From positions 62,001 to 126,000 of the forward strand of contig NZ_CP156083.1 of NCBI RefSeq assembly GCF_039830145.1: a stretch of 64,000 nt of DNA. Reading direction: 5' to 3'. The position numbers and the translations under genes are program-made. Under the pieces are notes generated by a model, which did no database searches, was not told where the DNA came from, and worked only from the letters and a program-made list of their open reading frames with translations. Shown piece after piece: positions 42,141 to 50,172 of this stretch; the first letter of the stretch is position 1, and every line of letters begins with the position of its first letter. The DNA comes from Croceibacterium sp. TMG7-5b_MA50 (GTDB lineage Bacteria; Pseudomonadota; Alphaproteobacteria; Sphingomonadales; Sphingomonadaceae).

Positions 42141-43555
42141 GCCAGCCACCCGCCCGTGAAGCCCGCCCGTTCCAGCCCGCGACGGATATGGGGATTGCGC
42201 TTCATCGTCTCCCAGACGAGGCCGGTGCGCATGTTCTCGATCATCAGCACGATCGGGCCTTGGTCAATCCCCAGGTAATCGCGGTCCACCCAGCCGGTGC
42301 CGGGCGCGATACGGCCATGGGTCAGGTCATGGTTCGTCGCGGCCAGCGTGGGATTGAACGCATCGAGGAAGCCGTATTCACTCCAGATGGCGGAGCCGTA
42401 GCGGCGATGCATCGCGGCGATCGCCTGGCTGGCCAGCTCCGGCTCGAACGCGATGGACGCCGCCGCCGCTGTGGGCGCGATCGTGCCATCGTCCCGGTCG
42501 CCCGGCCCGCGCGCGGAATAGCTGAAGAACTGCCGCTCCCGCCCGCCGATTGCCTGCCGGAAGTCGCCGGGTCCGTCGCAGGCGGTCATTCCCCAGACCT
42601 CCCCGTCATAGCCGGTCCAGCCACCTGTATTGGCGATGGCATAGGCCCGCTGCGCCCGCACGGCGCGCCGGCTGTTCTCGTGGTAGTCGATGCCCTTGTC
42701 CGCCATGTAGCGGTCTTGGATGCCGTGAAAATCGATCCAGCAATGGCTGTACTGGTGCACGAACAGCGGAGCGTAGTGCAAATGCGGCTCCCCGCCCCAT
42801 CGGTCGGTCCATTGCGCGTCGAACCGGGCGGTCCAGGCGTCCCAGGTTTCTGCCGGCAGCGGGTGCGTGGGCGAACCCAGCGCCAGCACGTAGAGCAGCA
42901 GCGCCTCGTTATAGATGTCCCAATCGTGCGGTATGAAGCCGCTTTCCGGATGCCAGCCCATCGCCACGAAGGGCGGGCGTGGGGTGATCCAGGTCCAGTC
43001 CACCGCGGCATAGATTTGTTCTGCCAGGGCGCGGATGCGCGCCTCCTGCGGATCGTCGCCGTCGTACCAGCTCTGCGCGAACAGCACGCCGCCCAGCAGC
43101 AGCGAGGTGTCGACGGTGGACAGCTCGCACCGGGCGAAGCGGTGGCCGCGCGTCACGCCCAGGAAGTGGTAGAAGAAGCCGTGGAATCCGCTGTCGCTGC
43201 TCTGGCTGTCGCCCTGCGGCGCGCTGGCGAAGAACTCCAGCGTAGCCAGCGTGCGGGTGCGCGCCTGTTCGCGCGTGATCCAGCCATGGGTGACGCCGAT
43301 GGGATAGGCGGTCAGCGCAAAGCCGACCGCCGCGATGGAGGCGAAGGACGGGGTCGGCCAGCGGTCGGGCGCAAGGCCCGTCTCCGGATCGGTCGTGTCC
43401 CAGAAGAAGCGGAAGGTGCGCTGCTGCAGTTCGCCCACCAGAGGGTCGGTCGCGGCAGCCGGGGCGACTGGCGCAGTCCCGACCCGGGTGCTGGCACAGC
43501 CCGCGGCAAGCGCCGCCATTGCAGTGGAGGCAACGAACTGGCGGCGACTGGGCAT
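42137..43555 (-). CDS. GH144-type endo-beta-1,2-glucanase (glucoamylase-like domain), lipoprotein
   Basis: A 472-aa protein. The N-terminus MPSRRQFVASTAMAALAAGC has a Tat-like RR motif and a lipobox ending at Cys20. The body QQRTFRFFWDTTDPETGLAPDRWP, IAAVGFALTAYPIGVTHGWITREQA, GFHGFFYHFL, ELSTVDTSLLLGGVLFAQ, WDIYNEALLLYVLALGSPTHPLP and QYSHCWIDFHGIQDRYMADKGIDYHENSRRA is characteristic of the glycoamylase-like domain of GH144. Family knowledge: characterised GH144 members cleave beta-1,2-glucan to sophorooligosaccharides. SD GGAGAG precedes ATG 43555. It lies between the TBDR and the 1022-aa protein on the same strand. Confidence 0.86.
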   Translation of the reverse strand: MPSRRQFVASTAMAALAAGCASTRVGTAPVAPAAATDPLVGELQQRTFRFFWDTTDPETGLAPDRWPTPSFASIAAVGFALTAYPIGVTHGWITREQARTRTLATLEFFASAPQGDSQSSDSGFHGFFYHFLGVTRGHRFARCELSTVDTSLLLGGVLFAQSWYDGDDPQEARIRALAEQIYAAVDWTWITPRPPFVAMGWHPESGFIPHDWDIYNEALLLYVLALGSPTHPLPAETWDAWTARFDAQWTDRWGGEPHLHYAPLFVHQYSHCWIDFHGIQDRYMADKGIDYHENSRRAVRAQRAYAIANTGGWTGYDGEVWGMTACDGPGDFRQAIGGRERQFFSYSARGPGDRDDGTIAPTAAAASIAFEPELASQAIAAMHRRYGSAIWSEYGFLDAFNPTLAATNHDLTHGRIAPGTGWVDRDYLGIDQGPIVLMIENMRTGLVWETMKRNPHIRRGLERAGFTGGWLA

Positions 43556-43584
43556 GAACTCTCCGGCAAACTCAACTTACTGTG

Positions 43585-43612
43585 CGGGGCGGATGCCGTT
43601 CCATCCGCCCCG
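43585..43612 (-). terminator. Strong intercistronic hairpin between TBDR and GH144
   Basis: Perfect 11-bp arms CGGGGCGGATG (43585-43595) and CATCCGCCCCG (43602-43612), six-base loop, 11 bases after the TBDR stop. No T-tract follows on the minus strand, so it may be a pause/stability hairpin rather than a full terminator. Confidence 0.6.
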
Positions 43613-43623
43613 TTGTGGCAGGA

Positions 43624-46600
43624 TCAGAAGCTGAACCCGGCCGACAGCTTCACGGTGCGCGGCGGATTGCCGCCGATGCTGAAGCTGGTCCGCTCCCCGA
43701 ACACGGTGGGCGAGCTTTCCGTGCGGGTGTTGTCCGCCACCGCATCGTTGAAATCGACGTAGTTGCGGTCGTTCAGCACGTTGATCACGTCCACGCGGAA
43801 ACGCAGCTGCGTGATGTCGCTGATGAAGGGCAGCGGCACATACTTCGTCAGCGCCATGTCCAGCTGCCGCCGGCCCCAGCGCGATCCGTTGCCCTCGCGG
43901 AAACCGCCCAGCCAGCGCCGTTCGAACGGTACGGACGTGTCGACCTGGTTGACGATATACAGGGGCGATTCGATCTGGAACTTCGCCGACAGGGAGAAGC
44001 CGAGCGGAAGGTCGCCGGTGCCCGCCACCACGAAGCGGTGCCGCGGTACGCCGACGGAGCGCAGGAAGGGGTAATCCTCGATATTCTCGTAATCGAGCGA
44101 GAAGTTCTCCCCGAACTTGCGGTTCTCCTCCGCCTCCGTGAAGGTATAGGTCGCATCCACGCTCCAGGGCGAGGACGCGGAATACGCTTTCGTGACCTTC
44201 AGGTATGCACTGTCGGCATTGGTTTCCAGCCCGTTGGTGCCCAGGATGATCGCGCCAAATCCCGGCGGTGCGAAGCCGAACGGGGCACCGGGCGTGTCGG
44301 TGGTGCTGGCCGGGTCGTCGAAGAAGAAGCTGCCATCCGGCCGGCGGTTGCCCAGCAGCCAGACAAAGCCGTCGCGGCTTTCGATGTGGGTGTAGCCGAC
44401 TTCCAGCTGCACCGGGTCCGCGATGCGGCTGCGCAGGCCCAGGCTGAACTGGTCGGAATAGGGCACCTTCAGGTCGTTGTTGATGAAGCGCAGCTCCCGC
44501 CCGCCGCCGGCCGCGGTGGTCAGCAATCGCTGGCGTCCCTCCTCCGTCAGATAGACCGGATCATAGGGGATGCAGGTGGCAGACGGGACGCACTCCTCCG
44601 ACGCTAGCGAGTTGTTGCCGATGAAGCGGAAATCGCGCTGCGGGAAGGCGCCGAAGCTCAGTTCCTGCTGCAGGAAATCGAACTGGTTGCGATCGTAGGA
44701 CCGGCCATAGCCGCCGAAGACGGTCCAGTTCTCCTCCTCGTCGATGCGGTAGGTGAAGCCGATGCGCGGCTGGAACGCCCCGCTGAACGCCTCCCGATTG
44801 TAGCCGCGGCCGATATAGTCGTTGATGTCGTAGCCGGCGTTCAGCAGGTTGGGGTAATTGGCCGGGGACACCGCCGCCAGGTTCGATTCCGGGGTCACGA
44901 ACTCGAGATAGGCCGGCGTTTCCTCGTAATCCCAACGCAGGCCGATATTCAGTGTCAGGCGATCGCTGACGTCCCAATCGTCCTGCAGATACAGGCCCAA
45001 CTGGAAATTGTCGGATTCCACCTCGGGCGTGCCGAACGCACCGGGCGCGCCAAATTGCAAGCGGTAAGGGACGCTGTCGTTGAAGCTGGTCTGCCCGAAC
45101 AGGTTCACGTCATAGGTGTAGAGCGGGTTCAGCAGGTTCTGCTCGATCGTGCGCAGCTTCACGAAGCGCAGCTTGACGCCCGCCTTGATCGTGTGCGCGT
45201 CGAACCCGGTCCAGGTGAAGTCGTTCTGGATCGTCCAGCCGCTCTGCCCCTTCTCCTGGAAGTTGGCGCCCGCGCCGGTGCGGAAGATGTCGAACCGGTT
45301 GATGGCGGTGCCGTTGCGCTGCGTCGCCTGGAACAGCTGCCCGTTGCCGAAGGAGGTAGGCGTGGGCGACCAGGTCACGTCCTCGTAAGCGACGCGGAAA
45401 TCGTTGATCCAGTCATCGTCCGTGTGCTGCCATCGGGCGAGGCCACGCCATTCCTCCACCCTATTGCTGACGCCGGTAGACACGGTGTTGATGCCGCTGC
45501 CCAGCTGGAAGCCGCTCTCGTCGCGGTACTTCACGGAAAACTCGAACAGGTCGGCATCGGTCGGGACGATGTCGATCTTGCCGAAATACAGGTCTTCCTT
45601 GAAGGTGTTGTTGAACGATCCGAACAGGCCCTGGTACTGCGACGGCAGGCTGGATATGGCAAAGCCGTTGCCTGGGATCACGTCCACCGGCCGTTGCTGC
45701 CGCTTGCCTTCGTAACTGCCGAAGAAGTGCGCCACGTCCTGCACGATCGGGCCGCCCAGCGCGATGCCCCACTGCTTGTCGGACGTTTCCACCTTGTCGA
45801 TCCGGGTCGGGAAGATCTCCGTCGGGCGGCGGGACCGGAGGCTCTGGTCGGTGTAGTCGAAGAAGCCTTCGCCGTGGAATTCGTTGGTGCCGGACTTGGT
45901 GGTCGCGGTGATCGCGACGGAGCTGACCTGATCGAATTCCGCCTTGTAGTTGCTGGACAGCACCTGGTATTCGCCAATGGCCAGCTGCGGGAACGGGTTG
46001 CCGGGGGTGGAATCTTGCCCGGTGATGCCGTTCTTCAGCACGTAGTCCTTCTGGCTGATGCCATCGATGAACACGTTCACGCTGTTGGACCGCTGTGCGC
46101 CGCCCTGAATGCGAACCTGCCCGTCGCCGCCTTCCTCCACCAGCCGCACACCGGGAGCGAGATCGGCGAAGGCCAGAAAGTTGCGGTTGTTCTGCGGTAG
46201 CTGCTCGATCAGGCGCTGCGTGATGTTGATGCCGACCTGCCCGCCGGACAATTCGCGGATGCGCCCGGCGGTCACCACGATCTCGTTGCCCGTCGTGGTC
46301 GGCGCGGCGCCGGTGTCGTTTTCGGTGCCGACGCCATCGGTCCCCGTGCCCTGCGCCGGTGCATCGGGGCCGGCGGACAGGTCGATGTCGAGCCCGGCAT
46401 TCTGCCCGACATTCAGCGTGAAGGGATCGGAATTGCTGGTGGTGCCATCCTGGGTGGTGATTTCCAGCCGGTACGTGCCCGCGCCCAGCGATGCGAAGTT
46501 GTAGACCCCGCCAGCGTCCACCGCAACCGATCGGCGGATGCCGGTGTTAACTTCCACCGCCGCGACCTCCACCGCCGGATTTCCTTCCGGCGCGGTGATG

Positions 46601-46716
46601 ACGCCGCGCAGCGAAGCCTGCCCGACCTGCGCCTGGGCGATCGTGGGGATAAGCGTCAGCCCGCCTGCCAGCGCTGTCATGCTGGCAAGCGCGATGCGCG
46701 TCGTGAAGCTGTTCAT
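43624..46716 (-). CDS. Oar-like TonB-dependent receptor with N-terminal carboxypeptidase-regulatory-like domain
   Basis: A 1030-aa outer-membrane protein: signal peptide to about residue 29 (IPTIAQAQ), then a beta-sandwich domain at about 30-110 (ASLRGVITAPEGNPAVEVAAVEVNTGIRRSVAVDAGGVYNFASLGAGTYRLEITTQDG), a TonB box region EIVVTAGR, and a plug with INITQRLIEQLPQNNRNFLAFADLAPGVRLVEEGGDGQVRIQGGAQRSNSVNVFIDG and AEFDQVSSVAITATTKSGTNEFHGEGF. This is the Oar/SusC-like type without a SusD partner in view. The barrel ends TVKLSAGFSF. It is first in a unit with GH144 and the 1022-aa protein and diverges from GH3 across 198 bases. Confidence 0.92.
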   Translation of the reverse strand: MNSFTTRIALASMTALAGGLTLIPTIAQAQVGQASLRGVITAPEGNPAVEVAAVEVNTGIRRSVAVDAGGVYNFASLGAGTYRLEITTQDGTTSNSDPFTLNVGQNAGLDIDLSAGPDAPAQGTGTDGVGTENDTGAAPTTTGNEIVVTAGRIRELSGGQVGINITQRLIEQLPQNNRNFLAFADLAPGVRLVEEGGDGQVRIQGGAQRSNSVNVFIDGISQKDYVLKNGITGQDSTPGNPFPQLAIGEYQVLSSNYKAEFDQVSSVAITATTKSGTNEFHGEGFFDYTDQSLRSRRPTEIFPTRIDKVETSDKQWGIALGGPIVQDVAHFFGSYEGKRQQRPVDVIPGNGFAISSLPSQYQGLFGSFNNTFKEDLYFGKIDIVPTDADLFEFSVKYRDESGFQLGSGINTVSTGVSNRVEEWRGLARWQHTDDDWINDFRVAYEDVTWSPTPTSFGNGQLFQATQRNGTAINRFDIFRTGAGANFQEKGQSGWTIQNDFTWTGFDAHTIKAGVKLRFVKLRTIEQNLLNPLYTYDVNLFGQTSFNDSVPYRLQFGAPGAFGTPEVESDNFQLGLYLQDDWDVSDRLTLNIGLRWDYEETPAYLEFVTPESNLAAVSPANYPNLLNAGYDINDYIGRGYNREAFSGAFQPRIGFTYRIDEEENWTVFGGYGRSYDRNQFDFLQQELSFGAFPQRDFRFIGNNSLASEECVPSATCIPYDPVYLTEEGRQRLLTTAAGGGRELRFINNDLKVPYSDQFSLGLRSRIADPVQLEVGYTHIESRDGFVWLLGNRRPDGSFFFDDPASTTDTPGAPFGFAPPGFGAIILGTNGLETNADSAYLKVTKAYSASSPWSVDATYTFTEAEENRKFGENFSLDYENIEDYPFLRSVGVPRHRFVVAGTGDLPLGFSLSAKFQIESPLYIVNQVDTSVPFERRWLGGFREGNGSRWGRRQLDMALTKYVPLPFISDITQLRFRVDVINVLNDRNYVDFNDAVADNTRTESSPTVFGERTSFSIGGNPPRTVKLSAGFSF

Positions 46717-46914
46717 GGTCTGTCCCTGCTGCGTATCTTATGGTTCTTGCGTCGCCCGCCACTCTGATGGTCAGGCGCGGTCCGGCGCATGTGCGCAGGA
46801 CGCGCGGTCAGGCTCTATGTTCCCGACAAACGTCGCAGCGGCGGAACCCTTCGTGGACCCGCTCGCTGTTTTTGCCTCGACACAGCGAAGGGCGGCACGC
46901 CAGGGGAGCGGAAC

Positions 46915-49203
46915 ATGACACATTACCGGACATCGCGGCGCGCGGTGCTGATGGGCGCCGGCGCCGCCGCGGCATGGCTGGCCAGCCCGGCGCGGGCCGC
47001 GATGCAGGCGGTAGACGGGACCTCGCTGCCCCGCACGGTGGAGGCGCTGCTCGGCCGCATGACGGTGGAGGAGAAGGCCGGGCAGTTGACGCTGATGGCG
47101 GCCGCCTGGGCCGGCGGCGCGGCGGTCTCGCTCAATCCGGCGGGCGCCGCGACCAGTTTCGACGCGCAGGTGGCGGAGGTGCGCGCGGGGCGGATCGGCG
47201 GCGTATTCAACGGAAACGGCGCGGAAATGGCGCGGCAAATGCAGATCGCCGCCACGCGGGAATCGCGGCTGAAGGTGCCGATGCTTTTTGCCGCCGACAT
47301 CATCCACGGCTTCCGTACCGTGTTCCCCATGCCGCTGGCTGAGGCCGGCAGCTTCGACCCCGAACTCGCCCGCCGCACCGCGCGGGCCGCAGGGGCGGAG
47401 GCAGCCGCCGCCGGCATCGACTGGACCTTCGCCCCCATGGTCGACGTTGCCCGCGATGCGCGTTGGGGCCGTGGCATCGAGGGTGCAGGGGAGGACGTGC
47501 TGCTGAACCGCGTCATGGCGGATGCCCGCGTGCGGGGCTTTCAGGGGGAAAACGGCCTCGCCGCACCCGATGCCGTCGCCGCCTGTGCCAAGCATTTCGC
47601 CGCCTATGGCGCGGCGGAGGCGGGGCTGGACTACAACACGGTGGACGTGTCCGAACGCACGTTGCGCGAGATCTACTTCCCGTCGTTCCAATCCGCATTC
47701 GAGGCGGGTGCACCCACCACCATGGCATCGTTCAACGAATTGTCCGGCGTGCCGGCCACCGCGAATGAGTGGCTGCTGACGCAGGTGCTGCGCGACGAGT
47801 GGGGTTTCGACGGGTTGGTCGTGTCCGATTATACCGGCGACATGGAACTGATCGCCCACGGCTTCGCCGCCGACGAGCGGGAGGCGACCCGGCTCGCCTT
47901 CCTGGCGGGCGTGGACATGAGCATGCAGAGCGGCTTCTACATCCGGCACCTGCCCGACCTGGTGGCCACGGGAGAGGTGCCGATGAAGCGGCTGGACCAG
48001 GCGGTGCGCCGGGTGCTGGCGCTGAAGGTGCACCTAGGCCTGTTCGACGATCCCTTCCGCCGCATCGATCCAGAGCGGGAACGCACAAAGGTGCGCACGG
48101 CGGAAAACCTGGCCCTCGCGCGGGAGGCGGGCAGCCGTTCCGTCGTGCTGCTGAAGAATGATGGCGAGCTGCTGCCCCTGCCTCGCAGCGGCCGCCGCAT
48201 CGCCCTGATCGGTCCCTTTGCCGCCGGCCAGCATGATCTGATCGGGCCCTGGAACGTCTATGGCACAGATGCGGAGGCGGTGGACCTTGCCACAGGCATC
48301 CGCATGGCCGTGGCCGACCCGGCGCTGGTGACGGTGACGGAAGGCTCCGGCATCGATGCGCCGCTGGATGGCGGCATCGAACAAGCGGTCGCCGCCGCGC
48401 AGGGCGCCGATGTTGTGGTGCTGGCGATCGGCGAAAGCCAGCGCATGTCGGGGGAGGCGCAGTCCCGGACGGAGATCGCGGTACCCGCGCCGCAGATGGC
48501 ACTGGCCGCAGCGGTCGCCGCCACGGGCAAGCCGGTCGTGGTGCTGCTGCGCACGGGTCGCGCGTTGGCGCTGGAACAGCCGGTGCTGGATGCCCCCGCC
48601 ATCTTGGTCACCTGGTTCCTGGGGTCACAGGATGGCCCCGCCATCGCCGATGTGCTGTTCGGGCAGGTGGCGCCTTCGGCCCGGCTGCCGGTTTCCTTTC
48701 CCTTCGCCACGGGTCAGGTGCCGTATCACTACGCGCACAAGAGCACCGGGCGACCCAACCCGCCGGGCAATCTGCAAGAATACAAGGCCAGGTACCGCGA
48801 TTGGCCCAACGCCGCGCGCTTCCCCTTCGGCCACGGGCTGACTTATGGCACGATCAGCTATTCCGCCCTTGACCTCGGCGGCGGGCGGCTGGCGCGGGAT
48901 GGGAAACTGACGGTCAGCGCCACCATCGCCAATAATGGCCGCTATGCGGCGACGGAGGTAGTGCAGCTTTACATCCGCGACACTACCGCCAGCATCACGC
49001 GGCCGGTACGGGAGCTGAAAGCCTTCCGCCGTGTGGCGCTGGCACCTGGGGAGAGCACGGCAGTGTCCTTTACTTTGTCGCGGGCGGACCTGCTGTTCAT
49101 CGGCACCAACCTGGAACCCACGGTGGAACCGGGCCGCTTCCAGCTATGGATCGCCCCTTCGGCTGAGGCGGAGGGGGTCTCGGGTGAGTTCACGCTGGCA
49201 TGA
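46915..49203 (+). CDS. GH3 beta-glucosidase, exported
   Basis: A 762-aa periplasmic enzyme with a Tat-type signal (MTHYRTSRRAVLMGAGAAAAWLASPARA). It has the three-domain GH3 layout: TIM barrel (MTVEEKAGQLTLMAAAW, ADIIHGFRTVFPMPLAEAGSFD, KHFAAYGAAEAGLDYNTVDVSERTLREIYFPSF), nucleophile Asp305 in VVSDYTGD, alpha/beta sandwich, and a C-terminal FnIII-like domain (PVRELKAFRRVALAPGESTAVSFTLSRADL). Start 46915 has AGGGGAG upstream; earlier in-frame codons give no signal. In this locus it would hydrolyse sophorose or sophorooligosaccharides produced by the GH144 enzyme. Its stop overlaps the esterase start (ATGA). Confidence 0.92.
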   Translation: MTHYRTSRRAVLMGAGAAAAWLASPARAAMQAVDGTSLPRTVEALLGRMTVEEKAGQLTLMAAAWAGGAAVSLNPAGAATSFDAQVAEVRAGRIGGVFNGNGAEMARQMQIAATRESRLKVPMLFAADIIHGFRTVFPMPLAEAGSFDPELARRTARAAGAEAAAAGIDWTFAPMVDVARDARWGRGIEGAGEDVLLNRVMADARVRGFQGENGLAAPDAVAACAKHFAAYGAAEAGLDYNTVDVSERTLREIYFPSFQSAFEAGAPTTMASFNELSGVPATANEWLLTQVLRDEWGFDGLVVSDYTGDMELIAHGFAADEREATRLAFLAGVDMSMQSGFYIRHLPDLVATGEVPMKRLDQAVRRVLALKVHLGLFDDPFRRIDPERERTKVRTAENLALAREAGSRSVVLLKNDGELLPLPRSGRRIALIGPFAAGQHDLIGPWNVYGTDAEAVDLATGIRMAVADPALVTVTEGSGIDAPLDGGIEQAVAAAQGADVVVLAIGESQRMSGEAQSRTEIAVPAPQMALAAAVAATGKPVVVLLRTGRALALEQPVLDAPAILVTWFLGSQDGPAIADVLFGQVAPSARLPVSFPFATGQVPYHYAHKSTGRPNPPGNLQEYKARYRDWPNAARFPFGHGLTYGTISYSALDLGGGRLARDGKLTVSATIANNGRYAATEVVQLYIRDTTASITRPVRELKAFRRVALAPGESTAVSFTLSRADLLFIGTNLEPTVEPGRFQLWIAPSAEAEGVSGEFTLA

Positions 49204-49955
49204 GCCCCGCCACCCGCCTTTTTCGCCGCCTGCTGCTTCCCGCCATGCTGGCACCGCTCCTCGCCTACGTCGCGCCGCCGGCCACCGGGGCGGAGCCGGC
49301 GCCGCTGCCCGCAGGGCAGTTCCCGCAACCGGCGCTGGTGGAAGGCGGTTACCCCTACCAATTGTTCATCCCGCGCGCGCTGGACGAGGCGGGTGACACG
49401 CGCTGGCCGCTGTTGCTGTTCCTGCACGGATCAGGCGAACGCGGGGTCGATATCGCACGGGTCAAAACGCATGGCCCGCCCAAGATCGCCGATCGCGACC
49501 ACGACTTCCCTTTCATCCTGATTTCCCCACTACTGCCGGCGGAGGAGGATTGGGACATCGCCAAGCTGGACGCCATCCTGCGTCATGTCACGGCGCGGCT
49601 GCCGGTCGATCCTGGCCGGATCTACCTCACCGGGCTCAGCCGGGGCGGCCATGCCACCTGGCGCTGGGGCGCGGCGGAGCCGGGCCGCTTCGCCGCGTTG
49701 GTGCCGGTGGCCGGCCGCGGCGATCCCGCCACCGCGTGTGCGCTGGTGGATGTACCGGTCTGGGCGCTGCATGGCGACCGCGATGATGTGGTGGTGCCCG
49801 ATGGCAGCTTCGCCATGTCCCGTGCCATCCGCGCTTGCGGCGGGCATCGGTCGCGGCTGACGATCTACCCCGACATGGGCCACAATGCCTGGGATCCGGC
49901 CTATGAGTCTCCTGCGCTATACCTCTGGCTGCTGCAGCAGCGTAAGCAGCGCTAG
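49200..49955 (+). CDS. Exported alpha/beta hydrolase (esterase/peptidase-like)
   Basis: A 251-aa protein with signal peptide (MSPATRLFRRLLLPAMLAPLLAYVAPPATGA). The fold is a compact alpha/beta hydrolase: LLLFLHGSGERG (oxyanion loop), nucleophile Ser147 in GLSRGGHATW, acid in HGDRDDVVVPDG and His in MGHNAWDPAY. It resembles polyhydroxybutyrate-depolymerase/prolyl-oligopeptidase-like esterases found in glycan loci, which remove acyl groups from polysaccharides. Translationally coupled to GH3, so a deacylase for an acylated (for example succinylated or acetylated) glucan is a fair guess. Confidence 0.85.
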   Translation: MSPATRLFRRLLLPAMLAPLLAYVAPPATGAEPAPLPAGQFPQPALVEGGYPYQLFIPRALDEAGDTRWPLLLFLHGSGERGVDIARVKTHGPPKIADRDHDFPFILISPLLPAEEDWDIAKLDAILRHVTARLPVDPGRIYLTGLSRGGHATWRWGAAEPGRFAALVPVAGRGDPATACALVDVPVWALHGDRDDVVVPDGSFAMSRAIRACGGHRSRLTIYPDMGHNAWDPAYESPALYLWLLQQRKQR

Positions 49956-50048
49956 TGCGATAGATCCGCCGATTATGACCCTGCCCACAGGACGGGTTGG
50001 CGGCTCCGTCCACTTCAAGCCGGTTTGACAATGCACCGACAAGCGCGG

Positions 50049-50071
50049 GCAGCTGCTCCCTTCCCAGCTGC
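50049..50071 (+). terminator. Hairpin downstream of the esterase
   Basis: GCAGCTG (50049-50055) pairs with CAGCTGC (50065-50071), loop nine bases, about 95 bases past the esterase stop; no T-tract. GTGAAGTGCGACC at 50094-50106 nearby resembles the AAAGTGCGACC element at 20544. Confidence 0.3.
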
Positions 50072-50140
50072 GGTCACGTGTTCATCTCGTCGGGTGAAGT
50101 GCGACCTCGACCACCCTGTTCTACGGATTGGTCGGTAGTG

Positions 50141-50164
50141 GCCGCAGGCCCATGGACCTGCGGC
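50141..50164 (-). terminator. Hairpin at the 3' end of the ZnuD-like receptor gene
   Basis: Perfect eight-base arms GCCGCAGG (50141-50148) and CCTGCGGC (50157-50164) with an eight-base loop, 8 bases beyond the stop codon; no T-tract. Confidence 0.5.
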
Positions 50165-50172
50165 TGACCGGT

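Noticed and set aside
39258-42278. Plus-strand open frame of about 1000 codons opposite the 1022-aa protein
   Set aside because: High-GC antisense shadow rich in Arg, Gln and His with no recognisable motif.
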